Origin: Burkholderia sp. SRS-W-2-2016 | Lineage (GTDB): Bacteria > Pseudomonadota > Gammaproteobacteria > Burkholderiales > Burkholderiaceae | Direction: 5' to 3' | DNA: 64,000 nucleotides | NCBI RefSeq assembly: GCF_001931485.1 | Contig: NZ_MSDV01000028.1 | Span: 1 to 64,000 of the forward strand | In this document: piece after piece, positions 1 through 9,083 of the stretch | How the letters are laid out: the number at the start of each line of letters is the position of its first letter | How positions within the stretch are numbered: the first letter of the stretch is position 1 | Translations under genes and position numbers: made by a program | Notes under the pieces: generated by a model | Seen by the model: the letters and a program-made list of their open reading frames with translations, nothing else | What the model was told of the DNA's origin: nothing | The model's database searches: none

Positions 1-267
1 TGTTTGTGCCGGGGTGAGGGGTGGTGTGCCCCAAATAGTCTTACTAGTTACGGGTATACAAGTATTAGCCGCCGCAACCGCACTGAACTAACATTTTTGC
101 GGTACCGCACGGCGCGTAACGAGCGCTTCCGAATCCGGGCTGCCCGAATTCACGCCACCACCCTGCGCTGCGCTTGAGCAGCGCACTCCCGGTGCCATCC
201 TGCATCTGCACACGATCGACTCGACGTCGACCGCATCGACCAACGCAGAAGTGAACCGGAGGAAAAA
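1..267 (+). promoter_or_regulatory. Leader region of the sugar ABC operon
   Basis: No gene is visible in these 267 bases. A GTATAC-centred stretch, GGTATACAAG at 53-62, resembles the palindromic operators bound by FCD-type GntR regulators, and such a regulator is encoded at the end of this operon. A purine-rich ribosome site, GGAGGAAAAA, lies just before the first ATG at 268. That the GTATAC site is the operator is inference only. Confidence 0.35.
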
Positions 268-1377
268 ATGGCACAGCAACGGGATGACGAAGAGGCGAAT
301 GGCGGCAATGGTTTCAGCGCGCAGCGGCGCGGGCTGATGCAGGGCGCGGGCTTCGGCGCCGCGCTTTCTCTACTCGGTGCGCTAGGCGGCAGCGGCGGAC
401 TGATCGGCACCGCGCAGGCGGCTGAAGCCGCTTTTCCCGCGCACAAGAAGTGGAAGATCGTGTTCGTCAATCACGTCACCACCAACCCGTTCTTCGTGCC
501 GACCCAGTACGGTATTCAGGATGCCTGCTCATTGCTCGGCATGGACTATCAGTGGACCGGCTCGGCCACCTCGGACGCCGGCGAAATGGTCCGCGCGGTC
601 AATTCGGCAATCGCCGCCAAGGCCGACGCGATCGCGGTGCCGATCGTCGATCCGAGCGCATTCGATAAACCGATCCAGGCCGCGCTCGACGCCGGCATTC
701 CGGTATTCGCATACAACGCCGACGCGCCGCGCGGCAAGAAAAATCCGCGTCTCGCGTATATCGGTCAGGATCTCTATCTATCCGGCTACCAGATGGGCGA
801 GCGGATCGTCAGTCTGATCGACAGCGGGATGGTGGCCCTCTTCATCGCGACGCCGGGCCAGCTCAACATCCAGCCGCGCCTCGACGGCGCGAGCGACGCG
901 ATCAAGAAGTCCGGCAAGAAGATCGATATCCAGACCATCGCGACCGGCGCGACCGTCAACGAGGAGCTGTCGAAAATCAAATCGTTCTACCTCGGCCACC
1001 AGGACGTGAAAGGCATGTTCGCGGTGGACGCGGGCAGCACCCAGGGCGTCGCGCAGGTGATGAAGGAAGCGAACCTGCCCGCCAAGGGCGTGCACGGCGG
1101 CGGCTTCGACCTGCTGCCCACCACCGTGCAGCTGATCCACGAAGGCTTCCTCGACTTCACGATCGATCAGCAACCGTACGTGCAGGGTTTTTATACGGTG
1201 ATGCAGGCGTTCGTCACGCTCGCGTCCGGCGGCCTCGTCGGCCCGGCCGATACCAACACCGGCCTTAAATTCGTGACGAAGGACACCGTCGAGCCGTACC
1301 TGAACACGTCGACGCGTTATGAAGGCAAGACCACCAAGCCGCAAATCGTGCCGATGCGCGGCGCGATCAAGTCGTGA
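268..1377 (+). CDS. Sugar ABC transporter substrate-binding protein
   Basis: Periplasmic solute-binding protein of the ribose/fructose (CUT2, Peripla_BP_4) type, 369 aa, which should deliver a sugar to the permease encoded next. The N-terminus has a twin-arginine-like signal: R20-R21 followed by a glycine/alanine/leucine-rich segment, with likely cleavage after TAQA near residue 51. The mature part opens with the family-typical strand KWKIVFVNHV and continues with the motif VDPSAF. The start is fixed by the ribosome site GGAGGAAAAA. The stop overlaps the permease start, so the genes are translationally coupled. The sugar cannot be read from sequence; fructose, ribose and xylose are all possible. 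Confidence 0.85.
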   Translation: MAQQRDDEEANGGNGFSAQRRGLMQGAGFGAALSLLGALGGSGGLIGTAQAAEAAFPAHKKWKIVFVNHVTTNPFFVPTQYGIQDACSLLGMDYQWTGSATSDAGEMVRAVNSAIAAKADAIAVPIVDPSAFDKPIQAALDAGIPVFAYNADAPRGKKNPRLAYIGQDLYLSGYQMGERIVSLIDSGMVALFIATPGQLNIQPRLDGASDAIKKSGKKIDIQTIATGATVNEELSKIKSFYLGHQDVKGMFAVDAGSTQGVAQVMKEANLPAKGVHGGGFDLLPTTVQLIHEGFLDFTIDQQPYVQGFYTVMQAFVTLASGGLVGPADTNTGLKFVTKDTVEPYLNTSTRYEGKTTKPQIVPMRGAIKS

Positions 1378-2387
1378 TGAACACAGTGGACGAGACCGGC
1401 AAAATCGAAACGTCCCGCGTGCCCCGGCGCGCGGGCGTCTCGTTTGCATCGCATTGGGGGGCCGAACTGCGCATTCTGCTGGTGGCGGTGCTGCTGGCCG
1501 CCTATTTCCAGTTCGCGAATCACGATTTTCTGCTCAGCAACGCGAGCCTCGTCAACCTGTCGCAGTACATCGCGCCGGTCGCGATCATCGCGTTCGGCGA
1601 AATCATGCTGATGATCGGCGGCGACATCGATCTGTCCGCGGGCATGGTGTTCGCGTTCGCGCCGTTCATGATGGTGTTCGCGAACGACGCGGGCGCGCCG
1701 ATGTGGCTCGCGCTGATCGCGGGACTGATCGCCGCGGCGCTGATCGGTTTCGTGAACGGCGCGGTGACCGTGTGGCTGCGATTGCCGTCGTTCGTCACCA
1801 CGCTCGGCACGCTGTTTCTGATCAACGGCATCACGCTCACCGTGTCGCGCGGCACGCCCGCCCCCACGCCCGGCTCGCCGCTGTTCGCGGCGGTGATGGG
1901 CGCGTGGGGCTACAGCGAAATTCTCTGGACCTTCGCGATCGCGTTCGCGATGCATGTGCTGTTGCGGCACACGCGCTGGGGCCTGCATACCCAGGCGGCG
2001 GGCGCGAATCCGATCGGCGCGAGCGAAGCCGGTATTCACGTGAACCGGCTGCGTCTGGGCAACTTCATCATCGCCGCGGTGCTCGCGGGTTTCACCGGCA
2101 TCCTCGAAGCGTTCCGGATTACGTCGATCGATCCGCAGGCCGGCGGCAACCAGATCATGTTTCTCGCGGTGGCCGCCGCGGTGATCGGCGGCACGCCGCT
2201 TACCGGCGGCTCGGGCACGATCGTCGGCGGATTGATCGGCGCGGCGGTGCTCGGCATTCTGAGCGACGGCTTCACGCTGATCGGGATCAACGCGTTCACG
2301 TTCAACATCATTCTCGGCGCGGCGATTCTCGCGGCGATGATCTTCAATGTTCACGTCGGGCGCATTCGCCGCAAGGGAGGCCACTGA
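1377..2387 (+). CDS. Sugar ABC transporter permease (RbsC/FrcC-like)
   Basis: Inner-membrane permease of the CUT2 sugar importer family, 336 aa. It is very hydrophobic, with about eight to ten membrane segments, and has the conserved pattern IGGDIDLSAG early and AVIGGTPLTGG late, both typical of RbsC-like permeases. ATG at 1377 overlaps the preceding stop; a GTG one codon earlier (1374) is an alternative. Its own stop overlaps the ATG of the ATPase gene. The three genes form one operon for import of a monosaccharide into the cytoplasm. Confidence 0.88.
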   Translation: MNTVDETGKIETSRVPRRAGVSFASHWGAELRILLVAVLLAAYFQFANHDFLLSNASLVNLSQYIAPVAIIAFGEIMLMIGGDIDLSAGMVFAFAPFMMVFANDAGAPMWLALIAGLIAAALIGFVNGAVTVWLRLPSFVTTLGTLFLINGITLTVSRGTPAPTPGSPLFAAVMGAWGYSEILWTFAIAFAMHVLLRHTRWGLHTQAAGANPIGASEAGIHVNRLRLGNFIIAAVLAGFTGILEAFRITSIDPQAGGNQIMFLAVAAAVIGGTPLTGGSGTIVGGLIGAAVLGILSDGFTLIGINAFTFNIILGAAILAAMIFNVHVGRIRRKGGH

Positions 2388-3217
2388 TGGACGAAGCGCC
2401 GAACCCATCGCCTCACCCGCCCGCCGCCCCGGCGCCTCATCACACAGCCGATGCGCCGCTCGCGCTGCGCGGCGACAGCCTCGTCAAACGCTTCGGCGCG
2501 GTGACCGCGCTCGACGGCGTGTCGCTCGCGCTCGGCAAGGGCGAAATTCTCGGCATTCTCGGCGACAACGGCGCGGGCAAATCCACGCTGGTCAAGATCC
2601 TCACCGGCTTTCATCAGCAAACCGGCGGCACGCTTTATATCGACGGCAACGAGACGCTGCTGCGCTCGGTCGACCATGCGCGCTCGCTCGGCATCGAATG
2701 CGTGTACCAGGATCTCGCGCTCGCCAATTCGCTGAGCATCTATCACAACATGTTCCTGAACCGCGAGATCGTGCGGCGCGGGCCGTTCCGGCTACTCGAC
2801 CATAAACAGATGCGCGAGCGCGCCGCGCAGTGTCTCGACGATATCGGCGTGCACGTGCCGTCGGTCGATCTGCCGGTGGAGCGTTTGTCGGGCGGCCAGC
2901 GCCAGGCGATCGCGGTTGCGCGCGCCGTGCATTCGAACGCGAAAATCCTGTTGCTCGACGAGCCGCTCGCGGCAATGGGCGCGCGCGAGGCGGGACTGAT
3001 CATCGATCTTTTGATGCGCCTGAAGGAAAAAGGCGGCCTGTCGATCATCATGATCATGCACAACTATGCGCAGACGCTCGACATCGCCGATCGCATCATG
3101 CTGATGCAGCGCGGCCGCGTGACCTATGAGCAGCAGAGCGCACTTACTTCGGTCGCCGAACTGATGGATATCGTGCGGCGGGAATACCGGGCGATGCGCG
3201 CGGCCGGCTCGCATTGA
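2387..3217 (+). CDS. Single-domain sugar ABC transporter ATPase (FrcA-like)
   Basis: ATP-binding subunit of the sugar importer, 276 aa. Walker A GDNGAGKST lies at residues 59-67, the ABC signature LSGGQRQ at about 167-173, Walker B ILLLDEP at 187-193, and the H-loop in IMIMHN. RbsA-type partners of CUT2 permeases usually carry two fused ATPase domains and are about 500 aa. This one has a single domain, as described for fructose transporter FrcA, so it probably works as a homodimer. ATG at 2387 overlaps the permease stop (TGATG). A proline/histidine-rich tail of about 25 residues precedes the domain. Confidence 0.88.
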   Translation: MDEAPNPSPHPPAAPAPHHTADAPLALRGDSLVKRFGAVTALDGVSLALGKGEILGILGDNGAGKSTLVKILTGFHQQTGGTLYIDGNETLLRSVDHARSLGIECVYQDLALANSLSIYHNMFLNREIVRRGPFRLLDHKQMRERAAQCLDDIGVHVPSVDLPVERLSGGQRQAIAVARAVHSNAKILLLDEPLAAMGAREAGLIIDLLMRLKEKGGLSIIMIMHNYAQTLDIADRIMLMQRGRVTYEQQSALTSVAELMDIVRREYRAMRAAGSH

Positions 3218-3265
3218 GTTGATCGGCCCACACGGGCTGCGCGCCGCCGCCTCTTCAGAAATACT

Positions 3266-4012
3266 ATGGACTACCGAAATCTGGAGAAACGCAAGAGCAT
3301 GCACGGGCGCATCGTGCAGGAGCTCGGCATGCGGATCGTCAGCGGCGCGCTCGCGCCGGGCCAGCGCTTGCCCGCCGAACCGTCGTTGTGCGAAACCTAC
3401 GGCGTGAGCCGTCCGGTGCTGCGTGAGGCGACCCGCGTGCTGGTGGCCAAAGGGCTGGTGCTGTCCAAGCCGCGCGTGGGCAGCGTGGTGCGGCCGCGCG
3501 AAGAGTGGCACCTGCTCGACCCGGACGTGCTGTACTGGACCGTCAACAGCGTCGCCGAAGGGGAATTCTTCCACTCGCTGATGATGGTGCGGCAGATCAT
3601 CGAGCCCGCGGCGGCCGCGCTGGCCGCCACCTGCGCGAGCGATGCCGACCGCGCGCGCATCGCGGCCGCCTACGCGCGCATGGAGCAGGCCGAAACGGCG
3701 GCGGATCTGCTCGAACCGGACCTGGAGTTTCATCGCGCGATCATGGCCGCGACGCACAACGACATGCTCGCGTATATCGGCAACATGCTGTCGCTCGCGC
3801 TCAGCGAGTCGATCAAGCTGACGAGCCGCCATCCGAATACGCACGCGCTTTCGCTGCCGCGCCACGAGGCGATTCTGCGCGCGATCGAGAACCGCGACGC
3901 GCGCGCGGCCAGCGAGGCGAGCCGGGTGCAGCTCGACAATGCGCGCGCGGATGCCGAGGCGATTCTCGGTGCCGCGGGGCAGGCTGCGGAAGGGCCGAAA
4001 AGCGCGGATTAG
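3266..4012 (+). CDS. GntR family regulator with FCD domain
   Basis: Transcription regulator of the FadR subfamily, 248 aa. A winged helix-turn-helix (about residues 10-75, with LPAEPSLCETYGVSRPVLREA) is followed by an all-helical FCD ligand-binding domain (about 100-225). The metal/ligand-site pattern D-L-E-F-H is present, with a later His in LPRHEAI. It lies 48 bases after the sugar ATPase gene on the same strand and is the likely regulator of that importer. The ligand is unknown. The stop overlaps by four bases the end of the convergent small lipoprotein gene. Confidence 0.85.
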   Translation: MDYRNLEKRKSMHGRIVQELGMRIVSGALAPGQRLPAEPSLCETYGVSRPVLREATRVLVAKGLVLSKPRVGSVVRPREEWHLLDPDVLYWTVNSVAEGEFFHSLMMVRQIIEPAAAALAATCASDADRARIAAAYARMEQAETAADLLEPDLEFHRAIMAATHNDMLAYIGNMLSLALSESIKLTSRHPNTHALSLPRHEAILRAIENRDARAASEASRVQLDNARADAEAILGAAGQAAEGPKSAD

Positions 4013-4212
4013 CACTGAGCGGCGTCTGTACCGAACGCCACCTTGTAACGCCACCCCGCCACTCCACCGATCACCGGTAACGACGCCGCGGCCACGATCC
4101 TGCCGCCGTGCACGCTCATGCTGTCGTTGCCCGCCTTGTGCGCTTTGCTGCAAGCCGTCACGCTCAAGGCCATCGGCACGAGCAGTAACGCCACGCCTAT
4201 CCATCGTTTCAT
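4009..4212 (-). CDS. Small putative lipoprotein
   Basis: A 67-aa protein with a classical lipoprotein signal: MKRW, a hydrophobic core, and a lipobox ending VTAC at about residue 21. The mature part is about 46 aa and contains a glycine-rich hydrophobic stretch that could be a membrane-associated hairpin. The ATG at 4212 is preceded by GAGGAAAG, a strong ribosome site, which argues for this start over an upstream one. Convergent with the GntR gene. The function is unknown. Confidence 0.6.
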   Translation of the reverse strand: MKRWIGVALLLVPMALSVTACSKAHKAGNDSMSVHGGRIVAAASLPVIGGVAGWRYKVAFGTDAAQC

Positions 4213-4387
4213 CTTTCCTCCTCGCCCGCGGTTTGGTGACACTGCGCCGGGTCGCCTGGTAAGACAGCAGCGCGCATGCCCAGCTTCGCGGGCCTGCACG
4301 AACAGACCACCGACAGACAAACGAAAACCTCAGGCATGCCTAATGCGCATTAACTGGCGACCGGTTCCGAAAAAAGGAAGGAAAGTC

Positions 4388-4873
4388 ATGTCCACCGCGC
4401 CGTCCGCCACCCGCGCTTCACCTCACCATCCCGCCCGCCACCCCGCCCGCGCATCAGCGAAGCTCGCCGCCGCGCTGTTCGAATGGCTCAATCCGATCCC
4501 GTACGGGATGTTCGTCGCCACGCTGATCTTCGACATCACCTACCTGAACACACGCAACGTGTTCTGGGGCAAAGGCGCCGCGTGGCTCGTCACGGTCGGC
4601 CTGATCATCGCGATCATTCCGCGGCTGCTGAACCTCGGCCACGTGTGGTTCCAGCGACGCCGGCCGGTCTCGCGCCTCGAACGAGTCGACTTCTGGCTCA
4701 ATCTGCTCGCGATCGCCGCGGCAACCGTCAATGCGTTCGTGCATAGTCGCGATGCCTATGCGATGGTGCCGGACAACGTGATTCTGTCGGTAATCACCGT
4801 CGTACTGCTAAGCATTGCCCACGTCGTAATGGCAATGAACCGGCTGGCTCGCGCGGAGGTGGTTTATGAATAA
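4388..4873 (+). CDS. DUF2231-type membrane protein
   Basis: A 161-aa integral membrane protein with about four membrane segments, including WLVTVGLIIAIIPRLL and a C-terminal VILSVITVVLLSIAHVVMA. The pattern resembles the DUF2231 family of predicted membrane proteins that often sit beside sorbosone dehydrogenase-like genes. ATG at 4388 follows a purine-rich AAGGAAGGAAAG ribosome site. The last eight bases overlap the start of the next gene, so the two are co-translated. A role in anchoring or electron transfer for the dehydrogenase is inference. Confidence 0.72.
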   Translation: MSTAPSATRASPHHPARHPARASAKLAAALFEWLNPIPYGMFVATLIFDITYLNTRNVFWGKGAAWLVTVGLIIAIIPRLLNLGHVWFQRRRPVSRLERVDFWLNLLAIAAATVNAFVHSRDAYAMVPDNVILSVITVVLLSIAHVVMAMNRLARAEVVYE

Positions 4874-6185
4874 GCGCCACACGACCAGCGTGTTCGTCGT
4901 CGCCATCGCGGCGCTACTCGGCGGCTGCCACGAAGACGCGCAATACAGCGCGACCCAACAGGCGGGCACCGATCCATCGCTGCCGCATGCGCGCAACTTC
5001 TTCGCGCCGCCGATGCAGGTGCCGAAATACGTCGGCTGGCGCAACGGTGCAACGCCGAAGGTGGCGGACGGGCTGAAGATCGAGAAGATCGCGTCGGGAC
5101 TCGTGCATCCGCGCCAGCTTTACACGCTGCCCAACGGCGACGTACTGGTGGCCGAGTCGAACAGCCCGAACGAAGAAGCGGTGACCACGCCGAAGCAGGT
5201 AATTGCCGGATTGATCGAAAGCAAGTCGGGCAAGAAGGCCGAAGGCGCGAATCGCATCACGCTGCTCAGAAAGCCCGCGAACGGCGGCGGCGCATGGCAG
5301 CGCTTCGTGTTCATCGACCATCTGCACTCGCCGTTCGGCATGCAGCTGATCGGCAATACGCTCTATGTCGCCGATACCGATGCGATCCTGAAGTTTCCGT
5401 ACCAGAGCGGCGCGACCAGCATCAGCCAACGCGGCGTCGAACTCGCCGACCTGCCCGATACGATCAACCATCACTGGACCAAAGCGCTGCTGGCCAGTCT
5501 CGACGGCAAAAAACTGTATGTCGGCGTCGGCTCGAACAGCAATGTCGGCGAGAACGGTCTGGACGTCGAGTACCGGCGCGCGGACGTGCTCGAAGTCGAC
5601 ACCGCGACCGGCGCGAGCCGCATTTACGCGGCGGGCATCCGCAATCCGACCGGCCTGCAATGGGAGCCGCAAACCGGACAGCTGTGGGCGATCGCGAACG
5701 AGCGCGATGAGATCGGCCCGGACCTCGTGCCCGACTATCTGACTTCGGTGAAAGAGAACGCGTTCTACGGCTGGCCATATAGCTATTACGGCCAGCACGT
5801 CGATCCGCGCGCACAACCGCAGCGTCCCGACCTCGTCGCCAAAGCAATTCCGCCGGACTTTGCGCTCGGTTCGCACGTCGCGGCGCTCGGTTTGCTGTTC
5901 TATACCGGCAACAGCCTGCCCGCGCGCTATCGCGGCGGCGCGTTCGTCGGCGAGCACGGCAGTTGGGACCGCTCGCCGTTGAGCGGTTACGTGGTCGCCT
6001 ACGTGCCGTTCGCGAACGGCAAACCGGCTGGCGCACCGCAGGATGTCGTGACCGGCTTCACGTCGGCGGACCAGAAGGAATCCTATGGAGCGCCGGTCGG
6101 CGTCGCGCAGGATCGCGACGGCGCGCTGCTGATTGCCGACGATGTCGGCAACACAATCTGGCGGGTGACGGCTGCGGGAAGCTGA
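4866..6185 (+). CDS. PQQ-type L-sorbosone dehydrogenase family lipoprotein
   Basis: A 439-aa protein of the glucose/sorbosone dehydrogenase beta-propeller family, which oxidises sugars or aldoses in the periplasm with PQQ. The N-terminus is a lipoprotein signal with lipobox LLGGC at about residue 21. Recognisable family segments are HPRQLYTLPNGDVLVAE, a central HSPFGMQL, IRNPTGLQWEP and GEHGSWDRSPLSGY. It overlaps the preceding DUF2231 gene by eight bases. No PQQ synthesis genes are in the window. The substrate is not determined. Confidence 0.8.
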   Translation: MNKRHTTSVFVVAIAALLGGCHEDAQYSATQQAGTDPSLPHARNFFAPPMQVPKYVGWRNGATPKVADGLKIEKIASGLVHPRQLYTLPNGDVLVAESNSPNEEAVTTPKQVIAGLIESKSGKKAEGANRITLLRKPANGGGAWQRFVFIDHLHSPFGMQLIGNTLYVADTDAILKFPYQSGATSISQRGVELADLPDTINHHWTKALLASLDGKKLYVGVGSNSNVGENGLDVEYRRADVLEVDTATGASRIYAAGIRNPTGLQWEPQTGQLWAIANERDEIGPDLVPDYLTSVKENAFYGWPYSYYGQHVDPRAQPQRPDLVAKAIPPDFALGSHVAALGLLFYTGNSLPARYRGGAFVGEHGSWDRSPLSGYVVAYVPFANGKPAGAPQDVVTGFTSADQKESYGAPVGVAQDRDGALLIADDVGNTIWRVTAAGS

Positions 6186-6668
6186 GCGATGCGCAGCCGG
6201 GCTGAAGTGCGCGATCGGCAAAAGCTCGGCATTACGGTGCGCTTTCGGACCGCCGATTTCGCGCTGATTACACGACGCATCGACACATCGACGCATTCGA
6301 CGCATTCGACTTCGACATGACGACCGTGCGCCTCGTGCTCGGCGCACAAACCCGCGAGCAACCGCTCGCGCGACTCACGCGCTCCAGCGCGTGCCGATGC
6401 ACGGCTACCACGCGATTCCGCACTGATATTCGGCGGCACACCGCATCGCGTACCGCAACACCTCGCCTATCCCCCCACACTTCCGCTTTACTTCGCCGCC
6501 GACGAACGGGTTCTGTCGATCCGGTGGCGAAAAAGCGCGCCCCCTAAAACGTCGAACACGCCCGACGCCAGGGTAAACATCCATCCACACAAGAAGTGCT
6601 TCAAAATGGTTGGTGTACGGAGTATATTTCCGGTCACAGTCTTTCACACATATCCGGAGGAGCACGTC
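6186..6668. other. Intergenic region before the monooxygenase gene
   Basis: No convincing gene is seen in these 483 bases. A short direct repeat of GACGCATTC occurs near 6290-6310. The stretch after about 6600 is less GC-rich and probably holds the promoter for the flavin monooxygenase gene. An upstream in-frame extension from 6606 exists, but the ribosome site CGGAGG just before 6669 favours the shorter protein. Confidence 0.4.
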
Positions 6669-8564
6669 ATGCAGTTTCATCTGAACGGCTTTCGGGTCGG
6701 CGACCCGACCATCGAACCCGCTATCGAAAACGCCCATAGCGCGGAAATGCCCGACACCGTCGACGTGCTGATCGTCGGCAGCGGCCCGGCCGGACTCGTG
6801 CTCGCCGCGCAACTGTCGCAATTCCCGTCGATCCGCACGCGCATTGTCGAACGTCGCGACGGCCCGTTGCAGATGGGTCAGGCCGACGGCGTCGCGTGCC
6901 GGACCGTCGAAATGTTCAATGCGTTCGGCCTCGGCGATCGTCTGCTGGACGAAGCTTACTGGGTCAATGAAACGGCCTTCTGGCGTCCCGCTCCAGACAA
7001 TCGCAACGCGATTCATCGTACCGGCCGTGTTCAGGATACCGAACCAGGTCTGTCGGAATTTCCGCACGTGATCGTCAATCAGGCGCGCATCCAGGAATAT
7101 CTGCTCGACGTGATGCGCCGCTCCGCGCGCCGCTTCGAACCGGACTACGGCCTCGAATTCGTCGAACTGCAGCGCGACGACAGCCACGAATATCCGGTAC
7201 TGGTCACGCTCAAGCGCACCGATCCGGCGCGGCTCGACGAACTCGTGACCGTGCGCGCGCGTTATGTGGTCGGTTGCGACGGCTCGCGCAGCAAGGTGCG
7301 CACCGCGATCGGCCAGACGCTGCGCGGCGACGCGGCCAACCATGCGTGGGGCGTGATGGACGCGCTGGCGGTCAGCGACTTCCCGGACATCCGTCTGAAA
7401 GTGGCGATTCAATCCGCGAGCAAGGGCAACCTGCTGATCATTCCGCGCGAAGGCGGCTATCTGGTGCGTTTCTATGTGGACCTCGGCGACGTCACCGCGG
7501 AGAACCGCGACGGCCTCAAGCAGATCAAGGTCGATCGCATTATCGAAACCGCGCAGAACATCCTCCATCCGTATTCGCTCGACGTAAAGGAAGTCGCGTG
7601 GTTCTCGGTGTACGAAGTCGGCCAGCGTCTGACCGACCGCTTCGACGACGCAATCGCAACCGACGGCAGTTCGCGCGAACCGCGCGTGTTCATCGCCGGC
7701 GATGCGTGCCACACGCATAGCGCGAAGGCCGGCCAGGGGATGAACGTGTCGATGCAGGACGGCTTCAATCTCGGCTGGAAACTCGGTGCGGTTCTCGAAG
7801 GGCGCAGCGACGTCAGCCTGCTGCGCACGTATTCGGACGAGCGCCAGCCGATCGCGCAGGAACTGATCGATTTCGACAAGGAATGGTCGGCGATGATGGC
7901 CGCGCCGCCGAAAGATCCGAACCGCCCCGAAGCGGGCGGCGTCGATCCGGCGGAATTGCAGGCTTATTTCGTGCGCGCCGGCCGCTACACCGCGGGTATC
8001 GCAACGCGTTACAAGCCGGCCATGCTGACCGGCGAAGCCACGCATCAGGCGCTCGCGAAGGGCTTTACGATCGGCACGCGTTTTCATTCGGCGCCGGTCG
8101 TGCGCGTCGCGGATGCGAAGCCGTTCCATCTCGGCCACGCCGCGCGCGCGGACGGCCGCTGGCGTCTGTACGCATTCGGCGATGCATCGCGCCGTGAGCT
8201 CAATGCGCTGTGCGAGCATCTGAATACGTCGGCCGATTCGATCGTGCGACTGTTCACGCCGGAAGGCGCGGACATCGACAGCGTGTTCGATCTGCGCGCG
8301 GTGTTGCAGCAACCGCATCGCGAAGTCAGTCTCGACTCGTTGCCCGCGCTGCTGCTGCCGCGCAAGGGCCGCTACGGCCTGGTCGACTATGAAAAGGCAT
8401 TTACGAGCGACGCGAGCGCTGATATCTTCGACGAGCGCGGTATCGATCGCGAACGCGGCGCGCTCGTCGTGGTGCGTCCGGATCAATACGTGGCCCACGT
8501 GCTGCCGTTGAATGCATACGCCGAGTTGACCGCGTTCTTCAAGCCGATCTTCCGCGCGCGTTAA
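6669..8564 (+). CDS. mobA: FAD-dependent aromatic monooxygenase (3-hydroxybenzoate 4-monooxygenase-like)
   Basis: A 631-aa class A flavoprotein hydroxylase of the phenol 2-monooxygenase/MobA type. The dinucleotide-binding motif GSGPAG lies at 37-42. The second FAD motif GDACHTHSAKAGQGMN lies near 345-360. A C-terminal thioredoxin-like region is seen from about 470 to the end. Length and N-terminus (MQFHLNGF) match 3-hydroxybenzoate 4-hydroxylases, which make protocatechuate; phenol hydroxylase is the main alternative. The ATG at 6669 follows CGGAGG. A MarR gene lies 27 bases downstream and probably controls it in response to the aromatic substrate. Confidence 0.75.
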   Translation: MQFHLNGFRVGDPTIEPAIENAHSAEMPDTVDVLIVGSGPAGLVLAAQLSQFPSIRTRIVERRDGPLQMGQADGVACRTVEMFNAFGLGDRLLDEAYWVNETAFWRPAPDNRNAIHRTGRVQDTEPGLSEFPHVIVNQARIQEYLLDVMRRSARRFEPDYGLEFVELQRDDSHEYPVLVTLKRTDPARLDELVTVRARYVVGCDGSRSKVRTAIGQTLRGDAANHAWGVMDALAVSDFPDIRLKVAIQSASKGNLLIIPREGGYLVRFYVDLGDVTAENRDGLKQIKVDRIIETAQNILHPYSLDVKEVAWFSVYEVGQRLTDRFDDAIATDGSSREPRVFIAGDACHTHSAKAGQGMNVSMQDGFNLGWKLGAVLEGRSDVSLLRTYSDERQPIAQELIDFDKEWSAMMAAPPKDPNRPEAGGVDPAELQAYFVRAGRYTAGIATRYKPAMLTGEATHQALAKGFTIGTRFHSAPVVRVADAKPFHLGHAARADGRWRLYAFGDASRRELNALCEHLNTSADSIVRLFTPEGADIDSVFDLRAVLQQPHREVSLDSLPALLLPRKGRYGLVDYEKAFTSDASADIFDERGIDRERGALVVVRPDQYVAHVLPLNAYAELTAFFKPIFRAR

Positions 8565-8591
8565 ATCACCCTGAAATCCGACACTCCGAAA

Positions 8592-9032
8592 TTGCCGATC
8601 GAACCTGAAGACACCGGCACGCTACCCAGATTCACTGGCAGTCTGGTGCGCCGTGCCCAACAACGCCACGCGGCAGTGTGGCTCAGCGAGGTTTCCGCGG
8701 AGATCACGAGCGTGCAGTACGCGGCGCTCGAGATCCTGCAGGAAACGCCCGGCGTCAGTCAGCGGCAACTCGGAGACCAGCTCGACGTCGACCGCTCGAC
8801 GATCGCGGATCTCGTCGCCCGGATGGTTCGCAATGGCCTGGTCGAGCGCGCCGACGATCCGGTCGACAAGCGCAGCTATGTGCTGTTTCTCAGCGCCGCC
8901 GGCAAGAAGCGCCTGATCGCGTTGCGGCCGCGCGTCGAGCAGGTCGAGCGGATTCTCACCGCGAAGCTGACGGCCGGCGAGTCCGCGCAATTGCGCCGCT
9001 TGCTCGCGGCATTGCTGCTGCCGCAGGCTTGA
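8592..9032 (+). CDS. MarR family transcription regulator (MobR-like)
   Basis: A 146-aa winged-helix regulator. The central DNA-binding region includes GVSQRQLGDQLDVDRSTIADLVARM and the wing DPVDKRSYVLFLSAAG, both characteristic of MarR proteins. A weak TTG start at 8592 gives the full N-terminal helix; no clear ribosome site precedes it, so the exact start is uncertain. It lies 27 bases after the monooxygenase gene on the same strand, and is a likely ligand-responsive repressor of that gene. A strong hairpin follows. Confidence 0.8.
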   Translation: MPIEPEDTGTLPRFTGSLVRRAQQRHAAVWLSEVSAEITSVQYAALEILQETPGVSQRQLGDQLDVDRSTIADLVARMVRNGLVERADDPVDKRSYVLFLSAAGKKRLIALRPRVEQVERILTAKLTAGESAQLRRLLAALLLPQA

Positions 9033-9045
9033 TCGATTAAACCTC

Positions 9046-9083
9046 GAACGGCGGCGCGTGCTGATTCGCACGCGCCGCCGTTC
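9046..9083 (+). terminator. Strong hairpin after the MarR gene
   Basis: A perfect 15-bp inverted repeat, GAACGGCGGCGCGTG at 9046-9060 and its complement at 9069-9083, encloses an 8-base loop. A long pyrimidine-rich tract (CTCTCTCTTTCTTTCTCT) begins about 20 bases later, but there is no immediate T-run. It probably ends the mobA-mobR transcript. Confidence 0.6.

Noticed and set aside
1319..2386. Sugar ATPase fused to a long upstream extension
   Set aside because: The extension is arginine-rich shadow sequence under the permease gene; the ATG at 2387 overlaps the permease stop as expected in an operon.
6669..8564. Phenol 2-monooxygenase as the firm name of the flavoprotein
   Set aside because: Length, N-terminus and the adjacent MarR gene fit 3-hydroxybenzoate 4-hydroxylase at least as well; the substrate cannot be read from sequence.
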